64,000 nucleotides of DNA. It comes from Marivita sp965656765. Lineage in GTDB: Bacteria; Pseudomonadota; Alphaproteobacteria; Rhodobacterales; Rhodobacteraceae. Both the position numbers and the translations under genes were made by a program. The notes under the pieces are model-generated. The model had not been told where the DNA came from. It saw nothing but the letters and a program-made list of their open reading frames with translations, and did no database searches. Numbering within the stretch: position 1 is the first letter of the stretch; every line of letters starts with the position of its first letter. The DNA lies in contig NZ_CBFHLV010000011.1 in NCBI RefSeq assembly GCF_965656765.1, forward strand, positions 1 to 64,000, in the 5' to 3' direction. Below, piece by piece: positions 60,550 through 64,000 of this stretch.

Positions 60550-61329
60550 TTAGCCTCGTGCGGCGTAAAGCGCCACGGCCGCTGCGTTTGACACGTTCAG
60601 CGATCCGAACCCCTGCGCGTACGGGATTTTCACCAACGCGTCGCAAGTGTCTTTCGTCTTGGGTCGCAATCCCGGCCCTTCGGCCCCAAGCACCAGCGCA
60701 ATCGGTCTGTCACGGACCGGAGCGATGGCTTCGTCGATGGTTTGTTCGGCCTCGCCATCCAAACCGAAGATAACGTAACCCATTGATCTCAGACGCTCCA
60801 TCGCGTCTGCAAGATTGCGCTCCCGCAGATATGGCTGGCGTTCCAGCGCGCCCGACGCGGTTTTCGCCAAAGCCCCGGTTTCAGGCGCAGAGTGATGCAA
60901 CGTGCCCACCACAGCCGATGCACCGAACACTTCGGCAGATCGCAGGATCGCACCGACATTATGCGGATCAGTCACCCGATCGAGCATGACAACCCGCGGA
61001 GGGCCGTCAGGCCCGCCCAGCGCCACATCCTCCAGCCGCCCCCAATTGAGTGGCTTCACTTCAAGCGCGGCACCCTGATGGACAGATTGCGGATCAATCG
61101 GTGCATCAAATTTACGCGGATCGCTCATCTCCGGTTCGATGCCAGCAGTTTCTATAGCATCGGCCAGCTTGTCCATCGCGTTGCGAGTCACCACCAAGCG
61201 CAACCTTTCACGACCGGGGTTAACCAAAGCATCACGCACCGCGTGCATTCCGAACAGCCATACGGTTTCGGCAGCTGCCGCTTTCTTGGACTGCTCTTTG
61301 GCCACCACCCATTTCGGTTTTTTGACCAT
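60550..61329 (-). CDS. rlmB: TrmH family 23S rRNA 2'-O-methyltransferase (RlmB)
   Basis: 259-residue SPOUT methyltransferase that 2'-O-methylates G2251 of 23S rRNA if orthologous to RlmB. N-terminal substrate-binding domain (about 20-95, VWLFGMHAVRDALVNPGRE), then the knotted catalytic domain with VVMLDRVTDPHNVGAILRSA, LVLGAEGPGLRPKT and SLNVSNAAAVALY at the C terminus. Start ATG 61329 with GGGGG five bases upstream; a GTG one codon earlier is possible. Confidence 0.93.
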   Translation of the reverse strand: MVKKPKWVVAKEQSKKAAAAETVWLFGMHAVRDALVNPGRERLRLVVTRNAMDKLADAIETAGIEPEMSDPRKFDAPIDPQSVHQGAALEVKPLNWGRLEDVALGGPDGPPRVVMLDRVTDPHNVGAILRSAEVFGASAVVGTLHHSAPETGALAKTASGALERQPYLRERNLADAMERLRSMGYVIFGLDGEAEQTIDEAIAPVRDRPIALVLGAEGPGLRPKTKDTCDALVKIPYAQGFGSLNVSNAAAVALYAARG

Positions 61330-61447
61330 CACAGCCCCCTTTTCAATCTCGCATTTCGCACCTGTCGCTTGATGGGATTTTCCTGTTGACGCCGCAAGGG
61401 GGCAATTGTAATCACCCGCTCACGCCAAGGGACACCCTTGGTTAAGT

Positions 61448-61531
61448 GGGCGACAGGCCGCAAGGTGTGGCAGGGGACTGTAACTCCCTCGCGGAGACGC
61501 ACGCCTGGTTCGATTCCAGGGTCGCCCACCA
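61448..61531 (+). tRNA. tRNA-Tyr (GTA)
   Basis: 84 bases with encoded CCA. Acceptor GGGCGAC/GTCGCCC, anticodon GTA at 61480-61482 (loop CTGTAAC), long variable arm (class II tRNA) and T arm CCTGG TTCGATT CCAGG. Position 8 is A rather than the usual T. Confidence 0.95.
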
Positions 61532-61620
61532 CTTTGCTAAACTTAGAAATGTGAAAGTGGTGCATCAAATATTGCGCGCAAGCATTTGACTTTTATGGGG
61601 TTTGCGGCCCTAATCCTCGA

Positions 61621-62886
61621 ATGACCCAGACTGATGACCTTCGCATCAAAGCGCGGCTGCTGTTTGACGCTGCCGTGTCCGCCGCCGACCCGGCCCATGC
61701 CGTACGGCGCGGATTTGCCCAATCACCACTGCCACCGCAGAATTCCAACGGGCGCACATTTTTGGTCGCGATCGGCAAAGCGGCCCCGGCTATGCTGCGC
61801 GAAGCCATGGATGCTCTGCCCGATGCCCATGCCGCACTGGCCGTCACCCATCACGAAAACGACGCCACGCTCACCGGTGCTGATCTCATGCGTGCCGGGC
61901 ATCCCGTACCGGACGAGGCCGGAGCCCGTGCCGCGCAACGCGTCATGGAGCTGCTGTCAGAAGCGACCGAATACGACCGGATCGTTGCATTGATCTCGGG
62001 CGGTGGGTCCGCTCTGCTGCCCGCGCCCCCACCGGGTGTTAGCCTGACAGACAAAGCGCGGCTGAACGATCTGCTGCTGTCTGCCGGACTCGACATTGTT
62101 CAGATGAATCTCGTGCGCCAACAGGTCAGCCAGCTCAAAGGCGGTGGATTTGTAAGGCTGGCAGCACCCGCACCGGTCTACGCCTATCTTTTGTCCGACG
62201 TGATCGGCGATGACCTCCGCGCAATAGCATCCGGCCCGACGGTCAGCCCAATCGGCACCGCAGCACAGGCCATCGAAACGCTCAAGGCCGCTGAAATTTG
62301 GGACGCCACTCCAGATGCGATCCGCAAGCATCTGGAAACACACAAGGATCAGACGCAGCCGCCATTACCGGACGCGACAAACACATTGGTCGGATCAAAC
62401 AAGCTGTCTCTTGAAGCAATGCAAGAAGAAGCGCGTCACTTGGGCATGAACGCCCGGATTGTGAGCGATGCTTTGACCGGCGATGTGAACGACGCCGCAG
62501 ATCAGGTGTTGGCCGAATTGATCGCGCGCCCAGAACCTACAGCCCTGCTCTTCGGTGGCGAAACCACCGTCAAGCTGGCTGGAACAGGCCGCGGCGGTCG
62601 CAATCAGGAGCTGGCCTTGCGCGTTGCCATACGCGCCCAGGACATTGATGCGAGATGGGTGTTCCTTTCTGGCGGGACCGACGGCCGGGATGGCCCGACG
62701 GATGCCGCTGGCGGCGTGGTTGACGCGGGCACCCTGCCCCGGATTAAGGCCGCAGGTCAGGACGTGAACGCTCTATTGGCCAACAATGACAGCTACGCCG
62801 CTTTGTCCGCGGGCGGGGATCTGTTGATGACCAAAGCAACCGGCACCAATGTGGCCGATGTTCAGGCCTTGCTGATCGCGCCGTGA
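61621..62886 (+). CDS. glycerate 2-kinase (MOFRL family)
   Basis: 421-residue enzyme of the GckA/TtuD (DUF4147 + MOFRL) family, phosphorylating glycerate in the serine or glyoxylate pathway. N-terminal DUF4147 domain (FLVAIGKAAPAMLREA near 41, LISGGGSALLPAP near 121, YAYLLSDVIGDDLRAIASGP near 188) and C-terminal MOFRL domain (RGGRNQELALRVA near 325, LSGGTDGRDGPTDAAGG near 350). Ends 25 bp inside the 3' end of the opposing pxpA gene. Confidence 0.92.
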   Translation: MTQTDDLRIKARLLFDAAVSAADPAHAVRRGFAQSPLPPQNSNGRTFLVAIGKAAPAMLREAMDALPDAHAALAVTHHENDATLTGADLMRAGHPVPDEAGARAAQRVMELLSEATEYDRIVALISGGGSALLPAPPPGVSLTDKARLNDLLLSAGLDIVQMNLVRQQVSQLKGGGFVRLAAPAPVYAYLLSDVIGDDLRAIASGPTVSPIGTAAQAIETLKAAEIWDATPDAIRKHLETHKDQTQPPLPDATNTLVGSNKLSLEAMQEEARHLGMNARIVSDALTGDVNDAADQVLAELIARPEPTALLFGGETTVKLAGTGRGGRNQELALRVAIRAQDIDARWVFLSGGTDGRDGPTDAAGGVVDAGTLPRIKAAGQDVNALLANNDSYAALSAGGDLLMTKATGTNVADVQALLIAP

Positions 62887-63644
62887 CGCCCCGGGAACCT
62901 TTGCAATGACACGTCAGCCTCGGCCAATGCGGCCCTGACTTTGCGCGCAATCTGAACTGCCGTTGCCCCGTCGCCATGTAGGCAGATTGTATCCACAGCT
63001 GCCGGAATCTGCGCACCACTTTCGGTGATGATCGCGCCCGCCTTGACCATATTGACCATGCGCTGCCCTGCGATATCCGCATCATGGATGACCGCACCGG
63101 GCAGGCTGCGATCTACCAGCGTGGCATCATCATTATAAGCGCGATCCGCGAAAATCTCGCCCGCCCAGCGACAGCCCAATGCCTCGACAGCCTCTTGCTG
63201 TTTGGTCGCGGCCAGCACCATGACAATGATGTCGGGATCAACGGACAAAGCACCTTCGTAACACGCGGTCGCCATCGCCGAGTCTTCGGATGCCATGTTG
63301 GCCAGCGCCCCGTGTAATTTCAGATGGCGCACCTCTCCGCCAACCGAGCGTGCCATCGCCTGCGCCGCACCCAACTGATATCGCACAAGATTTCGCAGGC
63401 TGTCATGGCTCAGCTGCATGCGCCGACGACCGAAGCCCTGAAGGTCGGGAAAGCCAGGATGCGCGCCGATACCGACATCATTTGCCACAGCCAAAGACAT
63501 GGTGTTCGACATCACGTCCCAATCACCTGCATGAAATCCGCACGCAACATTGGCGGACGTGATCACTTGCAACAGATCAGCGTCCGACCCCATCGGCCAT
63601 GGCCCAAAGCTTTCGCCCATATCGGCATTCAAATCGACATGCAT
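62862..63644 (-). CDS. pxpA: 5-oxoprolinase subunit PxpA (LamB/YcsF family)
   Basis: 260 residues. With PxpB and PxpC it hydrolyses 5-oxoproline with ATP to glutamate. N-terminal signature HVDLNADMGESFGPWPMG and SANVACGFHAGDWDVM, with the HAGD metal site near 38; also RMVNMVKAGAII near 195. Follows pxpC by three bases. PxpB, usually before PxpC, would lie beyond the window. Converges with the glycerate kinase gene. Confidence 0.92.
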   Translation of the reverse strand: MHVDLNADMGESFGPWPMGSDADLLQVITSANVACGFHAGDWDVMSNTMSLAVANDVGIGAHPGFPDLQGFGRRRMQLSHDSLRNLVRYQLGAAQAMARSVGGEVRHLKLHGALANMASEDSAMATACYEGALSVDPDIIVMVLAATKQQEAVEALGCRWAGEIFADRAYNDDATLVDRSLPGAVIHDADIAGQRMVNMVKAGAIITESGAQIPAAVDTICLHGDGATAVQIARKVRAALAEADVSLQRFPGRHGAISKA

Positions 63645-63647
63645 TGG

Positions 63648-64000
63648 TCACTCCTCGGAAGTTGGCGCATCGCCCGCAGTGGCGCCACTGATCAGTTGAT
63701 AGCTTAACAAATCGCGCATTTGCGACGGGTCTCTGACCAATGGCATACACAGCTTTGGCAGGGTGCGCATATAAACCTGCATACGCTCTTGCGCTTGCAT
63801 CGCCTCATCACGCGACACGAACCTGAATCGCAGCGTGCCCCCTGCCGGTGTCTGCACCGCGCGGGACAAATCAGCCGGTATCACGGTGCCGATGCGGGGA
63901 TAGCCCCCGGTGGTCTGGCTTTCGTTCAAAAGAAGATACGGCGTGCCGTCACCAGTAACCTGAATATCACCGGGCAAGATGGACTCGGACAGGATATTTA
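63648..64000 (-). CDS. pxpC: 5-oxoprolinase subunit PxpC, C-terminal part
   Basis: Partial: the last 117 residues are visible and the gene continues past the window end. It carries the biotin-dependent carboxyltransferase-type C terminus with LNESQTTGGYPRIGTVIPAD, the conserved substrate-site motif of the family. An internal TTG at 63977 can be read as a start but the frame is open to the edge and the fold continues upstream. Operon pxpC-pxpA. Confidence 0.85.
   Translation of the reverse strand, partial: NILSESILPGDIQVTGDGTPYLLLNESQTTGGYPRIGTVIPADLSRAVQTPAGGTLRFRFVSRDEAMQAQERMQVYMRTLPKLCMPLVRDPSQMRDLLSYQLISGATAGDAPTSEE

Overview
The window is chromosomal DNA of a marine, Roseobacter-group member of the Rhodobacteraceae (Alphaproteobacteria). 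This is inferred from GC-rich codon use, many short protein families typical of the group, an alphaproteobacterial LexA box, CTGC-N3-GCAG (PhaR-type) and TTTGCAA (propionate-type) operators, a PHB storage locus, and a tRNA-His without the encoded extra 5' G. I see no rRNA, insertion sequence, prophage, integrase or CRISPR array. Most of the window is ordinary core chromosome.

Layout. 1-12 kb: end of an ICMT-like methyltransferase, transporters, purD/xseA divergent pair, YmdB-type phosphoesterase, SLC13 permease, a class I amidotransferase, YebC, a ferredoxin. 12-18 kb: serine hydrolase, a soluble winged-helix/TPR regulator, a stand-alone C-terminal piece of the error-prone polymerase DnaE2 behind an SOS box, a peptidoglycan-binding lipoprotein, and propionyl-CoA synthetase behind an array of TTTGCAA motifs. 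18-25 kb: envelope and redox quality control (DegP, HflKC, glutathione reductase), then rpiA. 25-32 kb: GST, serine dehydratase, a DMT exporter overlapping thiamine pyrophosphokinase, and a very acidic 789-residue protein of unknown function. 32-39 kb: purA, secG, pyrG, rlmJ and a short operon with a TerB-like and a PhnD-like protein.

39.4-47.6 kb is the most coherent accessory block: a complete polar amino-acid type ABC importer followed by two glutamine-synthetase-like ligases, a gamma-glutamyl amidotransferase/hydrolase and a FAD oxidoreductase. Together they look like an import-and-degrade pathway for an amine or polyamine by gamma-glutamylation. 47.6-52.2 kb is the PHB locus (phaR, phaP, phaC and divergent phaZ) with four matching CTGC-N3-GCAG sites in its three control regions. 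52-64 kb: an oxidoreductase, rpoH with a heat-shock-like promoter, rluD, tRNA-His, mmcB, a probable 6S RNA convergent with a small membrane protein gene, nusB-ribH-ribBX, rlmB, tRNA-Tyr, glycerate kinase and the 5-oxoprolinase genes pxpA/pxpC (cut by the window end).

No wholly new system is obvious. The best candidates for new biology are the SOS-controlled, apparently leaderless DnaE2 OB-fold fragment, the amine catabolism island, and the acidic disordered protein.
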